Origin: JANPCX01 sp046049865
GTDB lineage: Bacteria > Pseudomonadota > Gammaproteobacteria > Burkholderiales > Burkholderiaceae_C
DNA length: 64,000 bases
NCBI GenBank assembly: GCA_046049865.1
Contig: JBJOQO010000005.1
Location: 41,565 to 105,564, forward strand
Reading direction: 5' to 3'
Shown one piece after another: positions 7,166-16,166 of this stretch. Numbering within the stretch: position 1 is the first letter of the stretch; the number at the start of each line of letters is the position of its first letter. The translations under genes were made by a program, and so were the position numbers. The notes beneath the pieces are model-generated. The model saw only the letters and a program-made list of their open reading frames with translations. It did no database searches and had not been told where the DNA came from.

Positions 7166-8419
7166 ATGACAGGCCCTAGCCTCCCGCGAAGTCAGGCACC
7201 AAACTCGTTCTCCGCGTTCGACCACTTGGCGACCATGGTGGCCGTGGTGGATACCCAAGGACTTTGCTCCTACGCCAATTCAGCGCTCGAAGAGGCGCTG
7301 GGGCTGTCTCGGCGGCATGTGCTGGGCGCATGTGTGTTCGACTGGTTTGTCGAAGACGACTTGCTGCGGGAAACGGTTGCTGCGGTGGCCAGCAACCAGT
7401 TTTCAACCAGTCGCCTGGAGGGGCATCTTCGCCGCCCCCCTGTTTCGAATGCCGACTCTTTGGCTGTGCACATCATCGTCAACCAGCTGGGGTTGGTGCC
7501 GAGTCAAGGCTCAAATGCCGCTTGCTCGCTGGCCCTCAAACCCGATGGCGTTGTTGATCCTCGTCGCCATAGCTCAAGCTATGACTCCTCGTCACGCCTA
7601 GCCCTCGGGCTTGATGGCTGCGCGATCAACCAACATTCGAGCCTTGACTCGCCACCGGGCGGCCAGGTTGTGATTGAGCTGATCGAGATTGAACAGCAGG
7701 CGCGGCAGGACCGAGAAGAACGCGCGCTGGACCAAGCACAAGCCAACAAAGAGCTGATCCGCAACCTGGCCCATGAAATCAAAAACCCTTTGGGTGGCAT
7801 ACGCGGCGCTGCACAGTTGTTGGAGATGGAAATTGGCTCCAAACCGCTCACGGAGTACACCCAGGTCATCATCAAAGAGGCTGATCGTCTCCAGGTGCTT
7901 GTAGACCGGTTGCTGGCGCCGCACAGAAAACCCCACATCGTTAGCGATATGAACATCCACGAGGTGTGCGAACGGGTGCGTGCCCTCATCGTTGCGGAGT
8001 TTCCCAAAGGGCTGCAGGTCGTGCGGGACTACGACATCTCAATCCCCAATTTTTTGGGTGACCCTGAACAGCTCATTCAAACGGTGCTCAACATCGCGCA
8101 TAACGCCGCCCAGGCTTTGACTGACCGTTTGGCGCAAGGCGACGCTCGCATCATCATTCGCACCCGTATCGCCCGGCAAGTCACCTTGGGTAAGCAACGT
8201 TTTCGGTTGGCATTGGAATTGCATGTTGAGGACAACGGCCCGGGCATTCCGGAGTCCCTGCGCGACCGCATCTTCTATCCCTTGGTTTCGGGGCGCGAAG
8301 GAGGGGCAGGCTTGGGGCTTACCCTGGCACAAACTTTTGTTCAGCAACACCAAGGCATCATCGAATGCGAAAGCACACCGGGACAAACGATCTTCAAAAT
8401 TGTGATGCCACTGGCTTGA
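7166..8419 (+). CDS. glnL: Nitrogen regulation sensor kinase NtrB, with in-frame 50-residue insertion
   Basis: NtrB phosphorylates NtrC under nitrogen limitation and dephosphorylates it when bound to PII. The 417-residue protein has a PAS domain (about 15-175), the phospho-acceptor region with His203 in NLAHEIKNPLGGIRGAAQLL, the N box (NIAHNAAQAL), and ATP-binding DNGPGIP and GREGGAGLGLTLA. Removing residues 112-162 leaves 367 residues, close to the usual NtrB length (about 350). That extra segment (GSNAACSLALKPDGVV ... CAINQHSSLD) is encoded exactly by the palindromic element at 7501-7650 and falls in the PAS domain, between HIIVNQLGLVPS and QVVIELIEIEQQ, apparently a loop between two beta strands. 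The kinase core is intact, so the protein is probably still active. ntrC follows 31 bases downstream. Confidence 0.95.
   Translation: MTGPSLPRSQAPNSFSAFDHLATMVAVVDTQGLCSYANSALEEALGLSRRHVLGACVFDWFVEDDLLRETVAAVASNQFSTSRLEGHLRRPPVSNADSLAVHIIVNQLGLVPSQGSNAACSLALKPDGVVDPRRHSSSYDSSSRLALGLDGCAINQHSSLDSPPGGQVVIELIEIEQQARQDREERALDQAQANKELIRNLAHEIKNPLGGIRGAAQLLEMEIGSKPLTEYTQVIIKEADRLQVLVDRLLAPHRKPHIVSDMNIHEVCERVRALIVAEFPKGLQVVRDYDISIPNFLGDPEQLIQTVLNIAHNAAQALTDRLAQGDARIIIRTRIARQVTLGKQRFRLALELHVEDNGPGIPESLRDRIFYPLVSGREGGAGLGLTLAQTFVQQHQGIIECESTPGQTIFKIVMPLA
7501..7650 (+). repeat. Palindromic repeat element, copy 1, in frame within ntrB
   Basis: The ends gagtcaaggctcaaatg (7501-7517) and cattcgagccttgactc (7634-7650) are inverted repeats with one mismatch. 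The centre has the hairpin catagct-ca-agctatg near 7568-7583. The 146-bp core (7503-7648) aligns without gaps to the reverse complement of 40918-41063. The 150-bp length is a multiple of three and the reading frame stays open. Paired substitutions between the copies preserve both the outer arm (T:A here, A:T in copy 2) and the central stem (T:A here, C:G in copy 2). Confidence 0.9.
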
Positions 8420-8450
8420 GAGCCTTTCATACACCAAGGGAAGCGCGCAC

Positions 8451-9923
8451 ATGAAACCGATCTGGGTGGTTGACGACGACCAGTCCATTCGCTTTGTGCT
8501 GGAAAAAGCCTTGGCGCGAGAAAATTTAGCGGTTCGCAGCTTCACCAATGCGCGCGACGTGCTCGTTGCACTGGAGGACGAGCAACCCCAAGTGATGGTC
8601 TCAGACATCCGCATGCCGGGCGGCTCGGGCGTTGAGCTGCTGGGCAAAGTCAAGGCCATGTATCCCGCCTTGCCCGTCATCATCATGACGGCTTACTCCG
8701 ACCTCGACAGCGCAGTGAGCGCTTTCCAGGGCGGCGCATTTGAATACCTTCCCAAGCCTTTCGACGTGCCCAAGGCCGTTGAGCTCATCCGCCGTGCTTT
8801 GGAAGAAAGCATGCGTGAGGTGGTTTCAGACGAACGGCTGGCTGACATGCCCGAGATGCTGGGTCAAGCCCAGGCCATGCAGGATGTGTTTCGTGCCATT
8901 GGCCGCTTGAGCCAAAGCATCGTGACCGTGCTCATCACAGGCGAGTCAGGCTCGGGCAAAGAATTGGTGGCGCAAGCGCTGCACAAACACAGCCCACGGG
9001 CCAGCGGTCCGTTCGTGGCCATCAACACAGCGGCCATTCCGAAAGATTTGCTGGAAAGCGAGCTTTTCGGTCATGAGCGTGGCGCGTTCACAGGCGCACA
9101 AACCACGCGCCGTGGCCGCTTTGAACAGGCCGACGGCGGCACGCTCTTTCTCGACGAAATCGGCGACATGCCGTTTGATTTGCAAACCCGTTTGTTGCGC
9201 GTTCTCTCTGATGGTCAGTTCTACCGTGTGGGCGGGCACAGCCCGATGCGTAGCAATGTGCGCGTCATCGCGGCCACCCATCAAAACCTCGAAGACCGAG
9301 TCAAACAAGGCGTCTTTCGCGAAGACTTGTTTCATCGTTTGAACGTCATCCGCCTTCGTTTGCCCGCTTTGCGTGAGCGCAACGAAGACATCCCTGCGCT
9401 GGCCCGCTTCTTTTTGCAGCGCAGCGCTAAAGAATTGGGTGTGGAGGCCAAACGAATCTCGGAAGCGGCGCTGGAGCGGTTGAAACGTTTTGCGTTTCCA
9501 GGCAATGTGCGTCAACTCGAAAACATATGCCATTGGCTCACGGTCATGGCGGCGGCTCAATTGATTGAAGTCAAAGATCTGCCGCCGGAATTGCTGGGCG
9601 ATGGCCCGCCCAGCGAGGTGGCGGTGTCGGGTGCTGTGGGGTTGGAGTCCAGTTCCCAGGTCAACTCGACCACGGCGTGGATCCCACCGCAGGGCGTGAC
9701 CAACGGCAACCCTTGGTTGGCCGACCTCGAACGCGAGTTGCGACGCCTGCTGGACGCGGGCGTTCCCGATGTATGGGACACCTTGAGCAAACAGTTCGAA
9801 GCGCGTTTGATTCAATCGGCCTTGGATTCAACCCGTGGGCGACGCATCGAGGCGGCCCAAAAACTCGGCATAGGCCGCAACACCATCACCCGAAAAATTC
9901 AAGAATTGGGTCTGGAAGACTGA
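8451..9923 (+). CDS. glnG: Nitrogen regulation response regulator NtrC
   Basis: NtrC is the sigma-54 activator that switches on glnA and other nitrogen genes when phosphorylated by NtrB. The 490-residue protein has a receiver domain (1-120, phospho-acceptor Asp52 in VSDIRMPGGSG), an AAA+ domain with Walker A GESGSGKE, the sigma-54 contact loop GAFTGA and Walker B GGTLFLDEIGD, then a Fis-type helix-turn-helix at the C terminus (AAQKLGIGRNTITRKIQELG). About 70 residues between AAA+ and HTH are less conserved. It lies directly behind ntrB, and its predicted target promoter is 3.5 kb upstream. Confidence 0.97.
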   Translation: MKPIWVVDDDQSIRFVLEKALARENLAVRSFTNARDVLVALEDEQPQVMVSDIRMPGGSGVELLGKVKAMYPALPVIIMTAYSDLDSAVSAFQGGAFEYLPKPFDVPKAVELIRRALEESMREVVSDERLADMPEMLGQAQAMQDVFRAIGRLSQSIVTVLITGESGSGKELVAQALHKHSPRASGPFVAINTAAIPKDLLESELFGHERGAFTGAQTTRRGRFEQADGGTLFLDEIGDMPFDLQTRLLRVLSDGQFYRVGGHSPMRSNVRVIAATHQNLEDRVKQGVFREDLFHRLNVIRLRLPALRERNEDIPALARFFLQRSAKELGVEAKRISEAALERLKRFAFPGNVRQLENICHWLTVMAAAQLIEVKDLPPELLGDGPPSEVAVSGAVGLESSSQVNSTTAWIPPQGVTNGNPWLADLERELRRLLDAGVPDVWDTLSKQFEARLIQSALDSTRGRRIEAAQKLGIGRNTITRKIQELGLED

Positions 9924-10065
9924 TTTCTCTGTCTCTTCGCGCCCTTTAGTATTCCCTGCGCCTGCCGAAAAACTCCAAGACGAGTCCGCTGAACAAGGGC
10001 TTGATGCCTCCAATTTTGGAGAAGTTGTTGTTGTCGCCTGTGGGCGGTGGTCGAGGGGGAGTTTT

Positions 10066-10434
10066 ATGGCTAAGTCGGTACTGGTCGTCGATGATTCAGG
10101 AAGCTTTCGTACGGTGGTCAACCTCACCCTGAAACAAGCGGGCTACGAGGTCACCGAGGCCAAAGATGGCCAAGAAGCCGTCGAAAAAATCCAGGCAGGA
10201 AAGTTCAATCTCGTCATTTGTGATCTCAACATGCCCAATCTGGACGGGCTGGCCTTCACGCGCAAGATCAAAGCCATGCCTGCCTATAAGTTCACGCCCG
10301 TGCTGATGCTCAGCACGGAAACGCAGGATGGGAAAAAGGCCGAAGGAAAAGCCGCCGGTGTCAGTGCCTGGTTGTCTAAGCCGTTTCAGCCGTCTCGTTT
10401 GCTCTACGCCGTGCAGGCCATTTGCCCCGCTTGA
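10066..10434 (+). CDS. CheY-like single-domain response regulator
   Basis: This 122-residue protein is a bare receiver domain: acidic pocket VVDDS (7-11), phospho-acceptor Asp in VICDLNMPNLDG (near residue 52), Thr/Ser in LMLSTET and Lys in LSKPFQP. It most resembles CheY proteins of chemotaxis systems, but no cheA or flagellar gene is near. A chemoreceptor gene is present in the window at 36.4-38.0 kb, a distant link only. It follows ntrC by 142 bases with its own ribosome site (gagggggag), so it is probably separately expressed. Confidence 0.85.
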   Translation: MAKSVLVVDDSGSFRTVVNLTLKQAGYEVTEAKDGQEAVEKIQAGKFNLVICDLNMPNLDGLAFTRKIKAMPAYKFTPVLMLSTETQDGKKAEGKAAGVSAWLSKPFQPSRLLYAVQAICPA

Positions 10435-10484
10435 TTTGAGCCTGCGTCCGAAGGCGGCGCACAAGATGAGGTATCTTGTGCGGC

Positions 10485-11930
10485 ATGACCTCTCAGACCG
10501 CAACCCACACTTTCTTCTGGCACGACTACGAAACCTTCGGCATCCGCCCGCGCCGTGACCGACCGGCCCAGTTTGCCGGCATTCGTACCGATGCCGATCT
10601 GAACGAGATCGGTGAGCCGGCGATGTTTTACTGCCAGCCTGCCCCCGACACCTTGCCTGACCCTGAGAGCTGTTTGCTGACAGGCATCCTGCCTCAAGAC
10701 TGTTTGCAGCGCGGCATCCCTGAACACGCGTTTGCTGACCGTATCGAAGCCGAATTGGCCAAGTCCGGCACCATCGGTGTGGGCTACAACAGCATTCGTT
10801 TCGACGATGAGGTGACGCGCCATTTGTTCTGGCGCAACCTCATCGACCCCTATGCCCGCGAATGGCAAAACGATTGCGGTCGCTGGGATTTGCTCGATGT
10901 GGTGCGCAGCTGCTATGCGCTGCGACCCGAAGGCCTGCAGTGGCCGCAGCACGAGGACGGCAGACCCTCGTTCAAATTGGAGCATTTAACCGCCGCCAAC
11001 GGTTTGGCCCATGAAGCTGCCCACGATGCGCTGTCCGATGTGCGCGCCACCGTCGCCTTGGCCCGTTTGATCAAACAACAGCAACCTCGGCTGTGGGAGT
11101 TCTGCCTCAAGCTGCGTAAAAAAGAAGCGGTGCAGGCCGAAATTGGTTGGGGCGAGCCCAAACCCTTTTTGCACATCTCGGGCATGTACCCGGTCGAGCG
11201 CGGATGCACAGCGGTGGTGTGGCCGCTCGGGCCTCATCCGGTCAATAAAAACGAGTTGATTGTTTGGGATTTGTCCGCCGACCCCGGTGTGCTCGAATCT
11301 CTGAGCGCGCTTGAAGTTCGTGAGCGCATGTTCAACAAACAAGAACAGTTGCCCGAAGGCGTGAGCCGTTTGCCGATCAAAACCATACACATCAACAAGT
11401 CGCCTGTCGTCATTGGTCAACTCAAAACCTTGGGTTCGCAAAACGCCGAACGGTGGGGCATCGACATCGATCTCGCGTTGCGTCATGCCGAGATGGCTCG
11501 GCACCTTCGCTTGCCACCAGGCTTGTGGGCCGAAGTTTTTGAACGACCCAAGGGAGCAAGCGCCGTCGATGTGGACGAGGACTTGTACGGTGGGTTTGTG
11601 GGTAACAACGACAGGCGGTTGCTGAACCGGCTGCGTTCGCTCAAGCCTGAGCAGTTGGCTGCCGAGCGGGTGCGTTTCGACGATGCCCGTTTAGAGGAAC
11701 TGCTGTTTCGCTACCGCGCCCGCAACTTTCCCGCGAGTTTGAGCGAGGATGAAAACGCACGCTGGGCTCAGCACCGCACGGAGCGTTTGCATGAGAGCGC
11801 TGGTGGCCTCGTCTCCTTGACCCAGTTCTTTGAACGCATCGACCAGCTCAGCGAGTCAGCCGATGAGCGTGGGCAGGAAATTTTGGGAGCGCTGTACGAC
11901 TATGCGGAGCAGATCGCCCCTGAGGTTTGA
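10485..11930 (+). CDS. sbcB: Exodeoxyribonuclease I
   Basis: Exonuclease I degrades single-stranded DNA 3' to 5' and acts in mismatch repair and recombination. The roughly 480-residue length matches E. coli ExoI (475). The DnaQ-type active site starts with FFWHDYETFG, where Asp and Glu bind metal, followed by RPAQFAGIRTDADLNEIG as in E. coli, NSIRFDDEVTRHLFWRN and the AHDALSDVRATVALARL segment with the His/Asp pair. The ATG at 10485 is favoured over the in-frame ATG at 10476 because it leaves the family-typical short N terminus. Confidence 0.95.
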   Translation: MTSQTATHTFFWHDYETFGIRPRRDRPAQFAGIRTDADLNEIGEPAMFYCQPAPDTLPDPESCLLTGILPQDCLQRGIPEHAFADRIEAELAKSGTIGVGYNSIRFDDEVTRHLFWRNLIDPYAREWQNDCGRWDLLDVVRSCYALRPEGLQWPQHEDGRPSFKLEHLTAANGLAHEAAHDALSDVRATVALARLIKQQQPRLWEFCLKLRKKEAVQAEIGWGEPKPFLHISGMYPVERGCTAVVWPLGPHPVNKNELIVWDLSADPGVLESLSALEVRERMFNKQEQLPEGVSRLPIKTIHINKSPVVIGQLKTLGSQNAERWGIDIDLALRHAEMARHLRLPPGLWAEVFERPKGASAVDVDEDLYGGFVGNNDRRLLNRLRSLKPEQLAAERVRFDDARLEELLFRYRARNFPASLSEDENARWAQHRTERLHESAGGLVSLTQFFERIDQLSESADERGQEILGALYDYAEQIAPEV

Positions 11931-11987
11931 TATTTGCCTGCGCTCTATAGAATTTGCCACCCTCTATCTGTTGCGAGCCCACCCACT

Positions 11988-13646
11988 ATGTCCCCTTCAT
12001 CCACCGCTTCGGCACCCGTCGTGATTGTTGGGGCTGGGCTGGCCGGTCTCACGGTGGCGCTTCACACGGCCGACCATCAACCCGTGGTGCTCCTGGCCAA
12101 ACGCAATCTCAATGAAGCCGCAACCGCTTGGGCACAGGGCGGCATCGTTGGTGTGCTGGGCAGCGATGACAGCATTGCTTCGCACGTGCACGACACCCAA
12201 GACGCAGGTGCGGGACTGGTCGATGAGGAAACTGCCCGCTTCATCGCTGAAAACAGCGCACGCGCCATTGAATGGTTGGTCGCGCGTGGTGTGCCTTTTT
12301 CGGGTGACCCGGATGGGCCCTTGGGCTTGCACCTCACCCGCGAAGGCGGTCATGCGGTGCGCCGCATTGCCCATGCGGCCGACGCCACCGGCAAGGCGAT
12401 TCACGACGTGCTGCTGGACGCGGTGCGTGCCCACCCCAACATCAAGTTGTTGGAACGCTGGATGGCGGTGGACCTCATCACCTCTCGCCATTTGAAGCGC
12501 GAAGAGGTGACGCGGGTCTATGGCGTCTATGCGCTGAACATTGACACCCAGCGTGTCGAAACCTTGGCGGCCTCCTCGGTGGTGTTGGCCACCGGCGGTG
12601 TTGGCAAGGTGTACCGATACACCAGCAACCCCGATACCGCCACGGGCGACGGTATTGCGATGGCTTGGCGTGCGGGTTGCCGGGTGGGCAACATGGAGTT
12701 CATCCAGTTCCACCCGACCTGCCTGTATCACCCGCAGGAGCGCACTTTCCTCATCACCGAAGCGCTGCGGGGCGAGGGTGCCCATTTGTTGTTGCCGGGT
12801 TTTGAGGGCGACGCTGCGCGTTTCATGGCGGCGCACGATGAACGACTGGAGTTAGCACCCCGTGACATCGTGGCCCGTGCGATTGACTTCGAGATGAAAA
12901 AACACGGCCTCGACCATGTGTGGTTAGACGCCACCCCCATCGTGCGGGAAAAGGGCGAAGCCTTTCTCAAGGAACACTTTCCCACCATCCATGCCCGTTG
13001 CCTGAAACTCGGGATCGATATCACTCGTCAGCCCATTCCCGTGGTGCCGGCAGCGCATTACACCTGTGGCGGTGTGGTGACCGATTTGAATGGGCGCTGC
13101 GATGTGCCGGGTTTGTATGCCGTGGGCGAAACCACCTACACCGGGCTGCATGGTGCCAACCGTTTGGCCAGCAACTCGCTGCTGGAATGCGTGGTGCTCG
13201 GCCGCACCTGTGCGACAGACCTGCTGTCTCACACCCAAATCGAAGAACCGAGCCTGCCGGCCTGGGACGAGAGTCAAGTGGAAAACGCCGATGAGCAGGT
13301 GGTCATTGCGCACAACTGGGACGAGTTGCGGCTCTTGATGTGGAACTACGTGGGCATTGTGCGCACCACCAAACGCCTGGAGCGGGCGCTGCACCGCATC
13401 AAGCTGCTGCGCGGTGAGATTGACGACTACTACGCCAACTTCCGCGTGAACCGCGACCTGCTGGAGCTGCGCAATTTGGTGGACTGTGCCGAGTTGATTG
13501 TTCGCTCGGCCTTGTTGCGCCATGAGAGCCGTGGCCTGCACTTCAGTCGCGATTTCCCTCAAACCTTGCCTGTGAGTTTTCCGACCGTGCTGGTGCGCCA
13601 GGCACGCAGCGGCAAAAAGCCCAAAGCCTACGGCCTCAGTGGTTGA
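11988..13646 (+). CDS. nadB: L-aspartate oxidase
   Basis: NadB oxidises L-aspartate to iminoaspartate with FAD, the first step of de novo NAD synthesis. The 552-residue protein has the dinucleotide-binding VVIVGAGLAGLTVALH near its start, WAQGGIVGVLGSDDS, the HLTREGGHAVRRI active-site stretch, ATGGVGKVYRYTSNP and the C-terminal FAD signature ETTYTGLHGANRLASNSLLE. An in-frame ATG at 11934 would add 18 residues unlike the family, so 11988 is chosen. The gene faces nadA-nadC on the other strand with comFB between them, so the three enzymes of quinolinate and nicotinate mononucleotide synthesis are grouped here. Confidence 0.97.
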   Translation: MSPSSTASAPVVIVGAGLAGLTVALHTADHQPVVLLAKRNLNEAATAWAQGGIVGVLGSDDSIASHVHDTQDAGAGLVDEETARFIAENSARAIEWLVARGVPFSGDPDGPLGLHLTREGGHAVRRIAHAADATGKAIHDVLLDAVRAHPNIKLLERWMAVDLITSRHLKREEVTRVYGVYALNIDTQRVETLAASSVVLATGGVGKVYRYTSNPDTATGDGIAMAWRAGCRVGNMEFIQFHPTCLYHPQERTFLITEALRGEGAHLLLPGFEGDAARFMAAHDERLELAPRDIVARAIDFEMKKHGLDHVWLDATPIVREKGEAFLKEHFPTIHARCLKLGIDITRQPIPVVPAAHYTCGGVVTDLNGRCDVPGLYAVGETTYTGLHGANRLASNSLLECVVLGRTCATDLLSHTQIEEPSLPAWDESQVENADEQVVIAHNWDELRLLMWNYVGIVRTTKRLERALHRIKLLRGEIDDYYANFRVNRDLLELRNLVDCAELIVRSALLRHESRGLHFSRDFPQTLPVSFPTVLVRQARSGKKPKAYGLSG

Positions 13647-13659
13647 AGGCTGTTAAGGT

Positions 13660-13950
13660 TCAAGCGCGCACGCGCATCGCGGTGCGGGCTTGAACAAATT
13701 CCAGCGCGAATTGCACCGCATCGTTGATGCCACGGTCGATCTCGGTGCGTTCTTTGTCGGTCAGGTAAAACGCAAAATCCACTTCGTGGCGGATGTAGCG
13801 CGGCTGCAGGCGATTTAAGGCCACGCAGGCAATGTCAGCGACGAGGTCGCCTTCGTCGTCCAGATGCGGAAACTTGGCGGTGGCCTCGTTCACGGCGCGG
13901 AAGACCAAACGTTCGTGGTAGTTGTGGACGGTTTCAAATTCAGTGCTCAT
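13660..13950 (-). CDS. ComFB-like small protein
   Basis: A 96-residue protein resembling the late competence development protein ComFB family: an N-terminal helix (EFETVHNYHERLVFRAVNEA), then DLVADIACVALNRLQPRYIRHEVDFAFYLTDKERTEID, the conserved core of the family. In cyanobacteria ComFB-type proteins have been linked to cyclic-di-nucleotide signalling and motility; the role here is unknown. An upstream ATG at 13965 would add five residues. It lies tail to tail with nadB (13-base gap) and downstream of the nadC terminator, so it is probably an independent unit. Confidence 0.75.
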   Translation of the reverse strand: MSTEFETVHNYHERLVFRAVNEATAKFPHLDDEGDLVADIACVALNRLQPRYIRHEVDFAFYLTDKERTEIDRGINDAVQFALEFVQARTAMRVRA

Positions 13951-14021
13951 GGCGCTCTCGTGCAAAGACGTTGAGGGGAGGTCTTTGCAGTATCTGGCGC
14001 TACGGCCCTGTTTGGGAATGA

Positions 14022-14044
14022 GAAAAACGGGGTAAATCCCCGTT
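14022..14044 (-). terminator. Rho-independent terminator after nadC
   Basis: Read on the minus strand, aacgggg (14044-14038) and ccccgtt (14032-14026) form a 7-bp stem with loop attta, followed by tttct. It lies 47 bases past the nadC stop, before comFB. Confidence 0.8.
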
Positions 14045-14090
14045 ATCTCTGCGGTGCGATTTCAGATGCCACGAAAGTGCCCCGGCCCGG

Positions 14091-14981
14091 TCAGAGCCTG
14101 CTCACCACCCGCATCGAAAAATCGGTGGCCCGCACGTCTTTGGTCAAACGGCCAATCGAAATGCGGTCCACACCGGTGGCAGCGATCTCGCGCACCTGGT
14201 CCAGGCGCACGCTGCCTGAGACTTCCAAGAGCGCACGTCCTGCGTTGAGCGTCACGGCTTCCCGCATGCGGGCGGTGTCGAAGTTGTCCAGCAGCACACT
14301 GCTGGCACCGTGGGCCAATGCCTCTTGCAGTTGCGCCAAGGTTTCCACCTCGATTTGAATGCTCACGCCCGCATTCAAAGCGCGGGCTTGTTCCAGCACT
14401 TGTGGGATGCCGCCCGCTGCCGCGATGTGGTTCTCTTTGATCAAGATGCCGTGCCACAACGCCAAACGTTGGTTCTGACCCCCGCCGACTCGCACTGCGT
14501 ACTTTTGCGCTTGCCGCAAGCCAGGCAGCGTTTTGCGGGTGTCGAGAATGGCACAGCCTGTGGGGTTGGGTGAAACATCCGCAATGGCATCGACATGCTG
14601 GCGTGTGAGCGTGGCGGTGGCGCACATCATTTGAATGAAGTTCAGGGCAGGGCGCTCGGCCGAGAGCAGTGCGCGGGCCAGACCTTGTACGTGGCAGACC
14701 TCGGTGTTGGCGGTCACCACATCCCCTTCTGCGGCATGCCAATCGATGTGGGCTTGGGGATCGAGGGCGTGCACGCAGGCGTCGAACCAGTCACGTCCGC
14801 AAAGCACCGCTTCTTCGCGCAGCAAGACACGGGCTTTGATCTGCTGCGTGGCAGGCACGAGTTGCGCCGTCCAGTCGGCACGGCCGATGTCTTCCATCAA
14901 GGCGTCGTGCACGTTGCGTGCGCGGGCTTGTTCCAGGGTTTCGTTGAATTCAAAGTGATCGACTGCGGCGGTAAGACTCAT
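14091..14981 (-). CDS. nadC: Nicotinate-nucleotide pyrophosphorylase (carboxylating)
   Basis: NadC converts quinolinate and PRPP to nicotinate mononucleotide, CO2 and pyrophosphate. The 296-residue protein shows family motifs ALMEDIGRADWT (N-terminal), AERPALNFIQ, DTRKTLPGLRQAQKYAVRVGGGQNQR (substrate- and phosphate-binding) and ILIKENHIAAAGG, with the barrel residues VLLDNFDTARMREAV and EVSGSVRLDQVREIAATGVDRISIG. The ATG at 14981 lies one base beyond the nadA stop, so nadA and nadC are a coupled pair. A longer reading frame upstream runs into nadA and is rejected. Confidence 0.97.
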   Translation of the reverse strand: MSLTAAVDHFEFNETLEQARARNVHDALMEDIGRADWTAQLVPATQQIKARVLLREEAVLCGRDWFDACVHALDPQAHIDWHAAEGDVVTANTEVCHVQGLARALLSAERPALNFIQMMCATATLTRQHVDAIADVSPNPTGCAILDTRKTLPGLRQAQKYAVRVGGGQNQRLALWHGILIKENHIAAAGGIPQVLEQARALNAGVSIQIEVETLAQLQEALAHGASSVLLDNFDTARMREAVTLNAGRALLEVSGSVRLDQVREIAATGVDRISIGRLTKDVRATDFSMRVVSRL

Positions 14982-14982
14982 A

Positions 14983-16089
14983 TCAGGCCGCCCCGATGTT
15001 TTTGACGAAGCCGGGCTTTTGGATGCTGGCGGGGTTTTGTTTGACGAAGTCCAGCATGCGGTCAATGCAGGTGAGGGCTTTGGCGCGGATGGTTTCCTCG
15101 ACCAGAATTTCACCTTGCCCCTTTTCCAGGCAATCGACCACGCCTTGCAGCGCGTTCATCGCCATCCAAGGGCAATGGGCGCAGCTTTTGCAAGTGGCGC
15201 CTGTGCCAGCAGTGGGCGCTTCGATCAGTGTTTTGGTGGGGGCCAGTTGGCGCATGCGGTGCAAGATCCCGTTGTCGGTGGCCACGATGTAGGTCTGTGC
15301 AGAGCCATTCACAACCGCGTTTAGAAGTTGGCTCGTGGAGCCCACCACGTCGGCCATGGCGACCACGGCTTGGGGTGATTCGGGGTGTACCAGCACCAAG
15401 GCACCAGGGTGTTCGCGTTTGAGCAGTTCCAGCTCCAGGCCCTTGAACTCGTCGTGCACGATGCAGGCACCGTTCCACATCAGCATGTCCGCACCGGTTT
15501 GTTCCTGGATATAGCGGCCCAGGTGGCGGTCTGGGGCCCAGAGCACTTTTTGCCCTTGGTCTTTCAAGTGGTTGACGATGGCCAGGGCGCAACTGCTGGT
15601 CACCATCCAATCGGCGCGGGCTTTGACGGCGGCGCTGGTGTTGGCGTAGACGACGACTTGTCGGTCCGGATGGGCGTCGCAGAATTTAGAGAAATCGTCT
15701 GCTGGGCAGCCGAGGTCGAGTGAACAGGTGGCGTCCAGGTCCGGCATCAGCACGCGTTTGTGCGGGCTCAAAATTTTCGCGCTCTCGCCCATGAAACGCA
15801 CGCCGGCAACCACCAGGGTTTTGCTGGCGTGATCGCGGCCAAACCGCGCCATCTCTAATGAGTCGGCCACGCAGCCACCGGTCTCCAGCGCCAGGTCTTG
15901 AAGGTCGCCATCGACGTAGTAGTGGGCCACGAGCACGGCGTTGTGGGCCTTGAGCAGTTCTGCCGCGCGGGCTTTGACCTGGCCGCGCTGTACGTTAGAC
16001 AGCGGCACAGGTGTTTTGGCCCAGGCTTGCGATACGCAGCTGGTACCACTGGCATCTTGCCGGGTGTAATCGAAGAGGACTTGGGTCAT
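14983..16089 (-). CDS. nadA: Quinolinate synthase A
   Basis: NadA condenses iminoaspartate (from NadB) with dihydroxyacetone phosphate to quinolinate and carries an oxygen-sensitive [4Fe-4S] cluster. The 368-residue protein has VAHYYVDGDLQDLA, MGESAKILSP, the first ligand region PDLDATCSLDLGCP, the second MWNGACIVHDEF and the third CKSCAHCPWMAMN. The third has the CxxCxxC arrangement found in several bacterial NadAs. An ATG at 16101 would add four residues; 16089 is preferred. nadC follows immediately. Confidence 0.97.
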   Translation of the reverse strand: MTQVLFDYTRQDASGTSCVSQAWAKTPVPLSNVQRGQVKARAAELLKAHNAVLVAHYYVDGDLQDLALETGGCVADSLEMARFGRDHASKTLVVAGVRFMGESAKILSPHKRVLMPDLDATCSLDLGCPADDFSKFCDAHPDRQVVVYANTSAAVKARADWMVTSSCALAIVNHLKDQGQKVLWAPDRHLGRYIQEQTGADMLMWNGACIVHDEFKGLELELLKREHPGALVLVHPESPQAVVAMADVVGSTSQLLNAVVNGSAQTYIVATDNGILHRMRQLAPTKTLIEAPTAGTGATCKSCAHCPWMAMNALQGVVDCLEKGQGEILVEETIRAKALTCIDRMLDFVKQNPASIQKPGFVKNIGAA

Positions 16090-16102
16090 GGAATCTTTCA
16101 CC

Positions 16103-16139
16103 GCTATAAAAATGGGGCGATGCCAATAGGCATCGCCCC
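16103..16139 (-). terminator. Rho-independent terminator upstream of nadA
   Basis: On the minus strand ggggcgatgcc and ggcatcgcccc (16139-16129 and 16124-16114) form a perfect 11-bp stem with a 4-base loop, followed by atttttat. It should stop transcription from the 16167-17510 gene just before nadA. Confidence 0.85.
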
Positions 16140-16166
16140 AGCGGCGAAGATGTTAGCGCAGCGCCG

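Noticed and set aside
8946..9815. 289-codon minus-strand frame opposite ntrC
   Set aside because: Shadow of a well-identified gene.
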